A DNA stretch of 54,522 nt from an uncultured Collinsella sp. (GCA_900545165.1 UQYA01000003.1:1-54522), one strand, 5' to 3'. Shown: positions 1 through 8,274, counted from the stretch's first letter. The notes: generated by a model not told the origin, from the letters alone. Numbers and translations: made by a program.

Positions 1-1222
1 GGGCTTGGGCGGTGTTGGCGGCGCAGTCGCGTGAGTCGATGATGTAGTCGGCCCAGGCGCGGTAGCGCGGCATGCGCTGTTCCGCCAGCTTTTCGATGCC
101 GTCGCGGGCGGTGATGGGGCGGCCCTTGTGGGCGAGCTCTTCGAGCTTGCGGTTGAGCATCACGATTTGGCTGTTCTGGTGCAGCAACGGATAGTTCTCG
201 TTACGCGTGACCACGCCGCCGCCGGTTGAGAGCACCAGGCCGCTGCGCTTGGAGATGTCGGCCAGCGCCGCCGTCTCTTGCTCGCGGAAGGTTGCCTCGC
301 CGCGCTCGACGATATAGTCGGCGCAGGGCATGCCCAGGCGCTCCTCAAGCGCTCGGTCCAAGTCTATGTGCTCGCGACCCGTGAGCAGGGCGATCTGCTC
401 GCCCACGCGGGTCTTGCCCGAACCCGGCATGCCGATCAGGGCAATGTTTTGCTCGCGGCGGGACAGACGCTCTGTTACGTCCAAGATGCGCTTGCGCGGG
501 GTGACTTGGCCGGTATAGCGCTCGACGGCCTGTGCCGCTTGGGCCACGAGCATCAGCAGGCCGCCGATGCAGGGGATACCGCGGCGCTCGGCCTCGAGCA
601 TCAGGCCCGTGCGGGCGGGGTTGTAGACAATGTCGATAACGCCCTCGAGCGCATCGAGCCCTTCGAGCGTGCAGGGCGCGTCGGGGCAGTGGGGGAACAT
701 GCCGGCGGGAGTGCAGTTGACGAGCAGCGCGGCATCGGATTGCTGCGCGATGTTGTCGTAGTTGACCTCGCTCGTGCGACCCACGGGTACGACGATGGCG
801 TCCAAGTCGCCGAGTACCATGCTCGCCGTGGTGCCGGCGCCACCGGTGGCACCAAGCACGAGGACCTTTTTGCCGGCAACCTCTACGTCCAACTCCTCGA
901 CTAGACACTGAAAACCAAAGTAGTCGGTGTTGTCGCCGCGCAGGCGACCGCCAGATAGGCGTGTGATGGTGTTGACGTTGCCCATGCGCTCGGCGAGCGG
1001 ACTCAGCTCGTCCAGGTACTCCATGACGGCGCGCTTGTAGGGGATGGTCACGTTGGTACCCTCCCATTCGTCGCCCGTCATAAAGGCCGCGAGGTCCTCG
1101 GGCTCGCGCTCAAATCGCACGTACTCGAGCCCAGCGAGCTCCTTGTAGATGGTCGGGGTGTAGCTGTGGCCCAGCACGCGGCCCAGTACGCCGTAGGGGC
1201 GGGTTGTGGCGGTATCGGTCAT
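1..1222 (-). CDS. aroE-aroK: Shikimate dehydrogenase-shikimate kinase fusion, partial (runs off window start)
   Basis: Two successive shikimate-pathway enzymes read as one chain of at least 407 residues, with no stop before base 1. The first 255 or so residues are AroE (3-dehydroshikimate to shikimate, NADPH). Visible are the NVTIPYK substrate motif with catalytic Lys63, GDNTD with Asp100, and the nucleotide-binding turn GATGGAG. From about residue 258 a shikimate kinase follows, with Walker A GMPGSGKT (264-271) and the family motif TGGGVV (from 333). The ATG at 1222 directly follows the pheA stop (TAGATG), so it is the last visible gene of the aromatic operon and probably translationally coupled. 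The C-terminus, including the end of the kinase lid region, lies outside the window. Confidence 0.93.
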   Translation of the reverse strand, partial: MTDTATTRPYGVLGRVLGHSYTPTIYKELAGLEYVRFEREPEDLAAFMTGDEWEGTNVTIPYKRAVMEYLDELSPLAERMGNVNTITRLSGGRLRGDNTDYFGFQCLVEELDVEVAGKKVLVLGATGGAGTTASMVLGDLDAIVVPVGRTSEVNYDNIAQQSDAALLVNCTPAGMFPHCPDAPCTLEGLDALEGVIDIVYNPARTGLMLEAERRGIPCIGGLLMLVAQAAQAVERYTGQVTPRKRILDVTERLSRREQNIALIGMPGSGKTRVGEQIALLTGREHIDLDRALEERLGMPCADYIVERGEATFREQETAALADISKRSGLVLSTGGGVVTRNENYPLLHQNSQIVMLNRKLEELAHKGRPITARDGIEKLAEQRMPRYRAWADYIIDSRDCAANTAQA

Positions 1223-2368
1223 CTAGAGCACCTCCGTGTAGCTGCCAAAGTAGGTGAAGCTCTCACACACGTCGTCGATCGAATCGAGCAGGTCGTCGAG
1301 GGCCTTGCTGCCAAAGGGGCAGTCCAGATCAAAGTAGAACATAAACTCAAAATCGCGCCCGGGGATGGGACGGCTCTCGAGCTTGATGAGGTTGATGTTG
1401 AGCGCATAGAAGCGCTCGAGCACGCGGTAGAGGGCGCCCGGCTCATTGGCCGTGGTGATCATGAGCGAGGTACGGTTGGCACCGGGATAGACGCGTGGCT
1501 CGCGGCTGATGACGACAAAGCGTGTGTAGTTGTTGTCCGAGTCCTGGATGTTGGACTCCAGCACCTCCAGGCCATAGAGTGTCGCGCAGCTGCGCGATGC
1601 GATGGCGGCAACATCGGTGCGCCCGGAGCTGGCGACCATCTCGGCCGACATGGCGGTGTTGGGGTACTTGGTGGCGTGCAGGTCGTGGGACTCGATAAAG
1701 CCCGCACACTGGGCAATGGCTTGGCCGTGGCTGTAAACCTCGCGCACGTCGGTGAGTTTGGTGCCGGGTTTGACGAGCAGATTGTGGTCGATCTTGAGGC
1801 GCAACGAGCGCACGATGTGGAAATCGAACTGGGCGAGCAGGTCGTAGACGGCGTTGACCGAGCCGGCGGTGGAGTTCTCGATGGGCAGCACGCCAAACTC
1901 GCAGAAGCCGTCGCGGACAGCGCGCATAACGCCTTCGAAGGTCTCGAAAAACGCGATGTCGGGCACGTCGAAGAGCTTGCACGCGGCGATTTGACTGTAA
2001 GCGCCCTCAACGCCCTGGCAAGCGACGGTGGCAGTTTGAGGGAAGGGCGTGTCGGAGGCTGCAGCCGTGGCGTGGGCCTTTTGCGAGACAGTGATGCCCT
2101 TGAGTTCGTTGATGTAGCGCTGCTGCTCGGCCTTGCTCATGCTCATGAGGAGACGGAACAGGGTGATGGTCTGCGCCTCGTAGCGCTCGGGCGCGCGACT
2201 GGCGAGGTTGTTGAGTTTGGAGCGCTCGCGGGCGGGGTCGAAGACGGCCTTGCCCATCTCGATTTTTGACTTGGCGACCTCGGTGGCAATGTCCATACGC
2301 TCGACAAAGCTGTTGAGGAGCGTGGTGTCGATGCCATCGATGGCCTGGCGGATGTCAGCAAGGTCCAT
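1223..2368 (-). CDS. pheA: Bifunctional chorismate mutase / prephenate dehydratase (P-protein)
   Basis: Makes phenylpyruvate from chorismate in two steps. The 381-residue protein has an AroQ-type chorismate mutase domain at about 1-90. A prephenate dehydratase domain spans about 114-290, with GVLPIENSTAGSV and the catalytic NNYTRF motif (Thr282). A C-terminal ACT domain follows (about 299-375), with GALYRVLERF and NLIKLESRP, the usual site of phenylalanine feedback inhibition. The ATG at 2368 is chosen because AAAGGGG lies just upstream and because residues 1-90 then start at the mutase helix; an upstream in-frame extension to 2620 overlaps aroC and looks noncoding. The gap to aroC is 53 bases. 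The stop abuts the aroE-aroK start. Confidence 0.96.
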   Translation of the reverse strand: MDLADIRQAIDGIDTTLLNSFVERMDIATEVAKSKIEMGKAVFDPARERSKLNNLASRAPERYEAQTITLFRLLMSMSKAEQQRYINELKGITVSQKAHATAAASDTPFPQTATVACQGVEGAYSQIAACKLFDVPDIAFFETFEGVMRAVRDGFCEFGVLPIENSTAGSVNAVYDLLAQFDFHIVRSLRLKIDHNLLVKPGTKLTDVREVYSHGQAIAQCAGFIESHDLHATKYPNTAMSAEMVASSGRTDVAAIASRSCATLYGLEVLESNIQDSDNNYTRFVVISREPRVYPGANRTSLMITTANEPGALYRVLERFYALNINLIKLESRPIPGRDFEFMFYFDLDCPFGSKALDDLLDSIDDVCESFTYFGSYTEVL

Positions 2369-2421
2369 GGAGGCCCCTTTCACGTAACGGCTGAGTTGAC
2401 GGGCAACCCAGGTGAGTCGGG

Positions 2422-3519
2422 TTAGCGCTGGGCGGCGTCCTCGAGGAGGGCGTCCCAGATGGCGAGGGCGGCGGCTGCTTCGGCTACGGGGACGGCGCGC
2501 GGGACGATGCAGGGATCGTGGCGGCCGTGGACCGAGAGCTCGGCATTTTCCATAGCGTCCATATCCACCGTCTGCTGCTCGCGGCCAATGGAGGGCGTGG
2601 GCTTTACGGCCATGCGCCACATGACGGGCGCGCCGGTCGAAATGCCTCCCAGGATGCCGCCAGCGTTGTTGGACTCGACCTCGATCTTACCGGTCTCGAC
2701 GTCGATGCGATACGGATCGTTGTTCTCGCTGCCGCGCATGGCGGCGACGGCAAAGCCCATGCCAAACTCCACGCCCTTCACGGCGGGAATCCCAAACGCA
2801 ATCTGCGCGATGCGGTTTTCGATGCCGTCGAACATGGGGTCGCCGATGCCCGCGGGCAGGCCGTAGATACCGCACTCCACGATGCCGCCGATGCTGTCGA
2901 GCTCGTCGCGCGCGGCCAGAATCTCCTCGCGCATGCGACCGCCAGCTGCGGCGTCAATGCACGGCAGGTCGTTCGAAAGGATCGCCTTGCGGTCGGCCTC
3001 GCGATAGACCATGTCGTCCATGGGCAGATCGGAGATGCCACCGATCTGCGCCACGTGCGCCATCACGTTAATGCCGCGGGCTTCGAGCGCCTGCAGCGCG
3101 ATGCCGCCCGCGATGCACAGGGGCGCCGTCAGTCGACCGGAGAAGTGTCCGCCGCCGGCGACGTCGTGCATGTTGTGGTACTTCACGCGTGCCGGGAAAT
3201 CCGCATGGCCCGGGCGGGGCTTGCGGCGCAGCTCGGAGTAGTCCTTGGAGCGCGTGTTGGTGTTCTCGATGATCGCGGCGATGGGCGCGCCCGTGGTGTG
3301 TCCATCAACTATGCCGGCGATAACGTGGACGGCGTCGGCCTCACGGCGCTTGGTCGCGGTCTCGTCACGGCCGGGGGCGCGACGGTCCAAAAAGGCCTGC
3401 AGCCGCTCCAGGTCGACGGCGATGCCTGCCGGAATGCCATCGAGCGAGCAGCCGATGGCGGGGGAGTGCGACTGGCCGAAAATGCTTAAGTGCAAGACGT
3501 TGCCAAAGGTCGAGGACAT
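2422..3519 (-). CDS. aroC: Chorismate synthase
   Basis: Last step of the shikimate pathway: EPSP to chorismate, using reduced FMN without net redox change. The 365-residue length is normal. The N-terminus carries the family signature FGQSHSPAIGCSLDGIPAG, and the interior carries the typical RPGHADF and GRHDPCIVPRAVPVAEA segments. A strong AGGAGG (plus-strand 3526-3531) sits six bases from the ATG, inside the last codons of aroA. The gap to the aroA stop is one base, so translation is probably coupled. It feeds both pheA downstream and tyrA upstream in the same operon. Confidence 0.97.
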   Translation of the reverse strand: MSSTFGNVLHLSIFGQSHSPAIGCSLDGIPAGIAVDLERLQAFLDRRAPGRDETATKRREADAVHVIAGIVDGHTTGAPIAAIIENTNTRSKDYSELRRKPRPGHADFPARVKYHNMHDVAGGGHFSGRLTAPLCIAGGIALQALEARGINVMAHVAQIGGISDLPMDDMVYREADRKAILSNDLPCIDAAAGGRMREEILAARDELDSIGGIVECGIYGLPAGIGDPMFDGIENRIAQIAFGIPAVKGVEFGMGFAVAAMRGSENNDPYRIDVETGKIEVESNNAGGILGGISTGAPVMWRMAVKPTPSIGREQQTVDMDAMENAELSVHGRHDPCIVPRAVPVAEAAAALAIWDALLEDAAQR

Positions 3520-3520
3520 G

Positions 3521-4840
3521 CTATTCCTCCTCGAGCGTGACCTTGCCGCCCAACAGGCGGTAGTGGTCGAAGAAATCGGGATAGGACTTGTTGACGGCCT
3601 CGGCGCCGTGGATCACGACCTCGCCGGTGGCGCGACTTGCGGCGATGGCGGCCATCATGGCGATGCGGTGGTCGTTGTGCGAATCGACCTCGCCGCCGGT
3701 AAGGGCATCGACGCCCTTGATGATGAGGTCGTCACCGGCGATGTGCACCTGCGCGCCCAGCGCGGTAAGCTCGCGGGTAGTGGTAACCAGACGGTCAGAT
3801 TCCTTGATGCGCAGGCGTGCGCAGTCACGGATGAACGTGCGGCCCTGAGCCAGCGATGCCACGGCCGAGATGACGGGTACCAGGTCCGGAATGTCGTGGG
3901 CGCTCATCTCAAAGCCGGCGAGCTTGTCGGACTGGACGGTGGCGGCGTTCGTGGAGCGCACGATGCGGGCGCCAAAGCACGAAAGCGCGGCGAGCACGTT
4001 GCGGTCGCCCTGTGCGGAGCTCAGCGACACGCCCTCGACAGTGATTGGGTCGGTGCCGATGGCGCCGGCGCATAGCCAAAAGGCGGCGTTAGACCAATCG
4101 CCCTCGACGGCTACGCTGCCGGGCGTGCGGTACGAGCCGCTGCTCACGCGGAAGTTCGTGACCTCGGGCTGGCCGTCCTTGGCCGGAATACGCTCGACGT
4201 TGACCTCGACGCCGAAAGCCTTCATGGCCTGGATCGTCAGGTTGATGTAGGGGCGGCTCTCGATGAGGCCGTTTACCTGCACGCAGGAGGGCTGTGCCAG
4301 CAGCGGGGCTGCCAGCAGCAGGCCGGAGATATACTGCGAGCTCACGTTGCCCGGAAGCACAAAGGTGCCCGGGCGCATGCGGCCACTCGTCTTGAGCGGA
4401 AAACCGCCCAGTCCCTGCAGGTCGCAACCGGCGGCGATGATCTCGTCCGAAAGCGGGGAGAGCGGGCGGGCGCCCAGGCGACCCTGGCCCACGAAGGTGG
4501 CCTCCGCCCCCAGCGCACAGGCGACAGGCAGCATGAAGCGCAGCGTGGAGCCACTCTCACCGCAGTCGAGCGTGCCGCCGGCAAGGGCCTTGAGCAGGCC
4601 AAATTCAATGCTCTTCATGGTGGGGTGGACCTGGAAGCCGTCCTCGACGGTCTCGATGCGGGCGCCGAGCGCCGTGAGGCAGCGCACCGTGGCCTCGATA
4701 TCGGCGCAGGTGGTGTTGCAGGTCACGTGCGTCTCGCCGTTGGCAAGCGCGGCGCAGATGATGAGGCGATGCGCCATCGATTTGGATGCGATGGCGGGAA
4801 CGGTGCCCTTGAGCGGGGACGGGGTGATGCGGGCTAGCAT
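3521..4840 (-). CDS. aroA: 3-phosphoshikimate 1-carboxyvinyltransferase (EPSP synthase)
   Basis: Transfers the enolpyruvyl group of PEP to shikimate-3-phosphate. The 439-residue protein shows the EPSP synthase landmarks: SKSMAHRLIICAALA near the N-terminus, GESGSTLRFMLPVA, the RIKESDRL segment and DHRIAMM near the end. The ATG at 4840 overlaps the last codons of aroB by seven bases (ATGCTAG), with AAGGGAGA upstream. A longer in-frame reading to 4921 would run deep into aroB and is not needed. The tight overlap supports one polycistronic message. Confidence 0.96.
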   Translation of the reverse strand: MLARITPSPLKGTVPAIASKSMAHRLIICAALANGETHVTCNTTCADIEATVRCLTALGARIETVEDGFQVHPTMKSIEFGLLKALAGGTLDCGESGSTLRFMLPVACALGAEATFVGQGRLGARPLSPLSDEIIAAGCDLQGLGGFPLKTSGRMRPGTFVLPGNVSSQYISGLLLAAPLLAQPSCVQVNGLIESRPYINLTIQAMKAFGVEVNVERIPAKDGQPEVTNFRVSSGSYRTPGSVAVEGDWSNAAFWLCAGAIGTDPITVEGVSLSSAQGDRNVLAALSCFGARIVRSTNAATVQSDKLAGFEMSAHDIPDLVPVISAVASLAQGRTFIRDCARLRIKESDRLVTTTRELTALGAQVHIAGDDLIIKGVDALTGGEVDSHNDHRIAMMAAIAASRATGEVVIHGAEAVNKSYPDFFDHYRLLGGKVTLEEE

Positions 4841-5940
4841 GCGGAAGCGTCTCCCTTCTGGCCGAGGCCCTCGGCAATCAAATCGTGGAAGGTGGAAAGC
4901 GGCGTGCGGTCGATGCTGCAACGGCCAATGTCGTGCGGAATTACCAGGTCGATGGTGTCGCCCGCGCGCTTTTTGTCGTGGAGCGCCTCGGTAAAGACGG
5001 CATCGGCATCTAGGTCGCAGCGGGTCTTAAGGCCGTGGCGGGCGCAGAGCTCCTCGATGCGGCCGGGCAGCTCGGCATCGCAAACGCCGTGCAGGGCTGC
5101 GGCACGCGTGATGATGCCCATGCCGATCGACACGCAGTTGCCGTGGCCGAGCTCAAAGTGCTCGCAGGCCTCGACGGCGTGTCCGGCGCTGTGGCCAAAG
5201 TTGAGAAGCTTGCGCTGATTGGTTTCGCGCTCGTCGGCAACGACCACGGCGCGCTTAATGTCGATATTGCGGGCGATGATGAGCGCCACACGGGCCACGT
5301 CGCGGTTCAGCAGCTCAAGCGTGAGCGGGGTCTTCTCCAGCTCGGCGAAGAGCTCGGGGTCGGCGATCACGGCGTGCTTGACGACCTCGCCGCAGCCGTC
5401 GGCGAACTGCTCGGGCGTGAGGGTCGCCAGGCACCCCACGTCAGCGATGACCACGCTCGGCTGCCAAAAGGCGCCGGCCAGGTTCTTGCCGGCTGCCAGG
5501 TCGATGGCCGTCTTGCCGCCGACCGACGAATCTACCATGGCGAGCAGGCTTGTGGGAATTTGCACAAACTTGCAGCCGCGCATGTAGGTGGCGGCCACAA
5601 AGCCCGCAACGTCGCCCACGACGCCGCCGCCGAGTGCCACGATCACGTCGGAGCGCGAAAGCTCGTGCTCGGCCACAAACTCCAAAATGGCAACATAGGT
5701 TTCGGCGCGCTTATGGGCCTCGCCGGCCTCGAAGGTGCAGATGCTCACCTCGTAGCCTGACGCTTCCAGGCTCTGCTTAACGGGCATCTGGTAGAGCGGG
5801 CCCACGTTGGTGTCCGTCACGATGACGGCCTTGGTGCCGCCGGCAGTGGCGCGCACGAGCGGTCCCGCCTGCTCCAGCAAAAACGTGCCAACATGCACCT
5901 GGTAGGGGCGTGCGGTGTCGATATCGATGGTAATCGCCAT
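4834..5940 (-). CDS. aroB: 3-dehydroquinate synthase
   Basis: Converts DAHP to 3-dehydroquinate using NAD and a divalent metal. The 368-residue length is normal. Motifs include GGGVVGDVAGFVAATYMRG (cofactor-binding turn), PTSLLAMVDSSVGGKTAID and the metal-ligand region NFGHSAGHAVE. The ATG at 5940 has AAAGGACC upstream. It follows tyrA by 36 bases and overlaps aroA by seven. The following enzyme of the pathway, 3-dehydroquinate dehydratase (aroD or aroQ), is not in the visible part of the operon. Confidence 0.97.
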   Translation of the reverse strand: MAITIDIDTARPYQVHVGTFLLEQAGPLVRATAGGTKAVIVTDTNVGPLYQMPVKQSLEASGYEVSICTFEAGEAHKRAETYVAILEFVAEHELSRSDVIVALGGGVVGDVAGFVAATYMRGCKFVQIPTSLLAMVDSSVGGKTAIDLAAGKNLAGAFWQPSVVIADVGCLATLTPEQFADGCGEVVKHAVIADPELFAELEKTPLTLELLNRDVARVALIIARNIDIKRAVVVADERETNQRKLLNFGHSAGHAVEACEHFELGHGNCVSIGMGIITRAAALHGVCDAELPGRIEELCARHGLKTRCDLDADAVFTEALHDKKRAGDTIDLVIPHDIGRCSIDRTPLSTFHDLIAEGLGQKGDASAC

Positions 5941-5976
5941 AAGCTTCGGTCCTTTCGACCTGGCGTGATAGGTGGT

Positions 5977-6891
5977 CTAGTGGGAGGTCTCGTCGTCGAG
6001 CGCGCGCTTAATGCGGTCGCCCTCGGCAAGGAGATTCTCCAGATAGCGCTGGTCGCGGTCCTTGAGCGCACGGCTGTAGGCGCCAAGCGACTCGATTAGA
6101 TGGTCGATCTCGAAGGCGAGCGCGTCGGCGTCGTCGATCATGAGCTCGGACCACATTTGCGGGTTGAGGTGCGCCACGCGGGTGAGATCGCGGTAGCTAC
6201 CGGCCGAAAAGCCGTGGTGGACCTGGGCGGTCGGGCTCTTTACGTAGGCGTTGGACACCACGTGCGCAAGCTGGCTCGTGAAGGCGATGACGCGGTCGTG
6301 CTCGGCGGCGCTGGTCACGCTGAACTTGCCAAAGCCCAAGGGGCGCACCATCTCGCGCACCTGGCCCAAAAGCTCCAGTTTGAGTGCATCGTCCACCGCG
6401 GGCGGCACGAGCACGAGCGGCGCGCCCTGGAACAGGTCGGCGCGGGAGTGCGCATAGCCCGAGTACTGCGTGCCCGCCATGGGGTGCGCGCCCACAAAGT
6501 AAAAGCCGTGCTCACGGGCAAGCTCAAAGGCGCGCTCGCACACGATGCCCTTGACGCCCACCGTGTCGATCACCACGGGGCCCATAATGGCCTCGGTGTC
6601 GGTGGCGTCGGCGAGTGCCTGGGCATGCTCCTCGAGCCACTCGATGCAGGCCTCGGGGTAGCAAGCCAGGACGATGATGTCGCATTCGCCGAGTGTCTTG
6701 TCGTTGAGCTCTCCGGCGACAGTGCCCATGCTGGCGGCCGTCATGACATCGTCATCGGGGTCCCAGGCCAGCACGCGGACGCCCGCCTGCGCATAGCCGC
6801 GGGCAAAGCTACCGCCGATGAGGCCAAGGCCGACGATGCCGGCGCACTTGGGGCCGCCCTGGTTAACGCGCGCGTTTCTCACCGTACCCAT
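5977..6891 (-). CDS. tyrA: Prephenate dehydrogenase
   Basis: Oxidatively decarboxylates prephenate to 4-hydroxyphenylpyruvate, the branch to tyrosine. The 304-residue protein opens with a Rossmann NAD(P)-binding turn (GIVGLGLIGGSFARG) after about 18 residues. It carries GAHPMAGTQYSGYAHSRADL, the prephenate dehydrogenase HPMAG motif with its catalytic His. No ACT domain is apparent, so any feedback control would have to act elsewhere. The ATG lies three bases after the DAHP synthase stop, and the only ribosome site is a short GGAG in that stop region, so translation is probably coupled. Confidence 0.94.
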   Translation of the reverse strand: MGTVRNARVNQGGPKCAGIVGLGLIGGSFARGYAQAGVRVLAWDPDDDVMTAASMGTVAGELNDKTLGECDIIVLACYPEACIEWLEEHAQALADATDTEAIMGPVVIDTVGVKGIVCERAFELAREHGFYFVGAHPMAGTQYSGYAHSRADLFQGAPLVLVPPAVDDALKLELLGQVREMVRPLGFGKFSVTSAAEHDRVIAFTSQLAHVVSNAYVKSPTAQVHHGFSAGSYRDLTRVAHLNPQMWSELMIDDADALAFEIDHLIESLGAYSRALKDRDQRYLENLLAEGDRIKRALDDETSH

Positions 6892-6894
6892 GGG

Positions 6895-7917
6895 CTACTC
6901 CATGGTCTCTTGGCAGACAACCTCGCGGATGGCTCGGATGCGGCGCATGGTGTCGTCGAACTGATCGGGGGTGAGGGCCTGGGCGCCGTCGGACCAGGCG
7001 CGGCTCGGCTCGTCGTGGACCTCGATCTCCAGGCCGTTGGCACCGCAGGCGGTCGCGGCGAGCGCCATGGGCTCAACGTAGCGGGTGTAGCCGGTGGCGT
7101 GGCTGGGGTCGGCGACGACGGGCAGGTGCGAAAGGTGGTGCAGCACCGGCACGGCGTTGAGGTCGAAGGTGTTGCGGGTGCGGGTCTCGAAGGTGCGGAT
7201 GCCGCGCTCGCACAGGATAACGTTGTCGTTGCCCTCGCTCATGATGTACTCGGCTGCCATGAGCAGCTCGTCGATCGTGCCGGACATGCCGCGCTTGAGC
7301 AGAATCGGGGTTTGGGTCTTGCCGACCTCCTTGAGCAGGGGGAAGTTCTGGGCGTTGCGGGCGCCGATCTGCATGACGTCAATCTTCTTGTCCAAGAAGA
7401 CCTGCACGTCGCGCGGGTCCATGATCTCGGTGACGATCGGCATGTCGAGCTCGGCCGAGGCCTCGCACAGCAGGTCCAGGCCGGCGGGGCCCATGCCCTG
7501 GTAGGCGTAGGGGGAGGTGCGGGGCTTGTAGGCGCCGCCGCGCAGCATCGTGGCGCCGGCGGCCTTCACGCGGCGTGCGATGCGGATGAGGTTCTCGCCC
7601 TCGACGGAGCAGGGACCGGCGATGACCTGGAACTGGTCGCCGCCTATCTTGACGCCGTGACCGCAGTCGATGACGGAGTCCTCGGGGTGGAACTTACGGT
7701 TGGCGCGTTTGAACGGCTCGGAGACGCGCTGCACGCGCTCGACGACGTCCATGGACTCGAGCAGGAACGGGTCGATCTTGGTCGTATCGCCCACCAGGCC
7801 GATGATGGTCTCGTTCTCGCCGCGCGAGACATCGGTCTTCAGGCCTTTTTTCTCAATCCAGCTGACGATATGGCCGACGGCCTCGTCGCTGGCGCTTTGC
7901 TTTAGAATTGCAATCAT
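6895..7917 (-). CDS. aroF: 3-deoxy-7-phosphoheptulonate (DAHP) synthase, type Ibeta
   Basis: First committed step of the aromatic pathway: condenses PEP and erythrose-4-phosphate. The 340-residue protein resembles the Thermotoga/AroF type with an N-terminal ferredoxin-like regulatory domain (about 1-75) before the TIM barrel. The barrel has VIAGPCSVEG (metal-binding Cys near 103), YKPRTSPYAYQG and LLKRGMSGTIDELLMAAEYI. The ATG at 7917 follows GAGAGG. A reading starting at 7965 would include the terminator-like hairpin and is less likely. As first gene of the operon it sits directly behind the candidate attenuator at 7950-7990. The N-terminal domain is the expected site of tyrosine or phenylalanine feedback; which one cannot be read from the sequence. 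Confidence 0.95.
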   Translation of the reverse strand: MIAILKQSASDEAVGHIVSWIEKKGLKTDVSRGENETIIGLVGDTTKIDPFLLESMDVVERVQRVSEPFKRANRKFHPEDSVIDCGHGVKIGGDQFQVIAGPCSVEGENLIRIARRVKAAGATMLRGGAYKPRTSPYAYQGMGPAGLDLLCEASAELDMPIVTEIMDPRDVQVFLDKKIDVMQIGARNAQNFPLLKEVGKTQTPILLKRGMSGTIDELLMAAEYIMSEGNDNVILCERGIRTFETRTRNTFDLNAVPVLHHLSHLPVVADPSHATGYTRYVEPMALAATACGANGLEIEVHDEPSRAWSDGAQALTPDQFDDTMRRIRAIREVVCQETME

Positions 7918-7927
7918 GGTGTGCCTC

Positions 7928-7990
7928 TCACCTCGATGGATAACCCTTGCAAAAACGGCCCGCATCGCGAGCCGTGTATATATGGTGCAT
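7928..7990 (-). CDS. Candidate attenuation leader peptide of the aromatic operon
   Basis: A 20-codon ORF runs from ATG at 7990 to TGA at 7928, ending 10 bases before the DAHP synthase start and overlapping its ribosome-binding region. It encodes Tyr at codons 5 and 17 and Phe at codon 13. The Tyr5 codon lies immediately before the terminator-like hairpin. I see no Shine-Dalgarno; the likely -10 element (7999-8004) would put the transcript start almost at the ATG, so translation would have to be leaderless. That it is translated, and that it senses tyrosine or phenylalanine, is inference. Confidence 0.35.
   Translation of the reverse strand: MHHIYTARDAGRFCKGYPSR
7950..7975 (-). terminator. 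Terminator-like hairpin in the leader of the aromatic operon (candidate attenuator)
   Basis: Read on the minus strand, ACGGCTCGC pairs with GCGGGCCGT (nine pairs, one G-T) around a three-base loop and is followed by a run of T. It lies 33 bases before the DAHP synthase start and behind the probable promoter. A terminator between a promoter and the first gene of a biosynthetic operon is the arrangement of attenuation. I see no alternative antiterminator stem of comparable strength. Confidence 0.6.
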
Positions 7991-7998
7991 GAGAGTTT

Positions 7999-8027
7999 AT
8001 ACTATCTGACTCGCTTTTGCCTTCTAA
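7999..8027 (-). promoter_or_regulatory. Probable promoter of the aromatic operon
   Basis: On the minus strand TAGTAT (7999-8004) is a fair -10 element. TTAGAA (8022-8027) lies 17 bases upstream but matches the -35 consensus poorly. The predicted start is near 7992, giving a leader of about 75 nucleotides that contains the hairpin. Confidence 0.4.
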
Positions 8028-8080
8028 AGTGGGCCGTTGCGCCGCGTCTCCCACGTAATTGCAAAGCTTTTTCTTTTATT

Positions 8081-8110
8081 TTGATAGCCCGTGGTGCACT
8101 TGGGTATAAT
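8081..8110 (+). promoter_or_regulatory. Promoter of tRNA-Arg
   Basis: TTGATA (8081-8086) and a perfect TATAAT (8105-8110) are separated by 18 bases, giving a predicted start about five bases before the mature tRNA end at 8122. Confidence 0.8.
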
Positions 8111-8121
8111 GCCAACCGTTG

Positions 8122-8198
8122 GCCCTATTAGCTCAGGGGATTAGAGCGTCTGCCTCCGGAGCAGAAGGCCGTTGGTTCGAATCCAACATGGGGCACCA
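8122..8198 (+). tRNA. tRNA-Arg (anticodon CCG), CCA encoded
   Basis: A complete cloverleaf can be drawn. The acceptor stem is GCCCTAT with ATGGGGC (one T-G pair), the D stem GCTC/GAGC, and the anticodon stem TCTGC/GCAGA with loop CTCCGGA. The T stem is GTTGG/CCAAC with loop TTCGAAT. The discriminator is A and CCA is encoded. Anticodon CCG reads the arginine codon CGG. The gene has its own promoter and a terminator 12 bases downstream, so it is a single-gene unit between the divergent aromatic operon and the P-type ATPase. Confidence 0.96.
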
Positions 8199-8209
8199 TC
8201 GAACGTAAG

Positions 8210-8244
8210 ACCGTCCGAACCTCGCATGGTCCGGGCGGTTTTTC
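8210..8244 (+). terminator. Terminator after tRNA-Arg
   Basis: ACCGTCCGAAC (8210-8220) pairs imperfectly with GGTCCGGGCGGT (8228-8239) around a seven-base loop, followed by five T. It separates the tRNA from the ATPase gene that starts about 30 bases later. Confidence 0.75.
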
Positions 8245-8274
8245 TTATACCGACGCGACGTGATGGGACGTGGT

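Noticed and set aside
6100..7905. Plus-strand open frame of 601 codons opposite tyrA and DAHP synthase
   Set aside because: Same codon-bias effect. The sense strand encodes two clear enzymes with intact motifs, and the translation is a Val/Ala/His/Gly-rich shadow.
8122..8260. tRNA-Arg as attachment site of an integrated element
   Set aside because: No integrase follows it, no duplicate of the tRNA 3' end was noticed nearby, and the genes on both sides are core.
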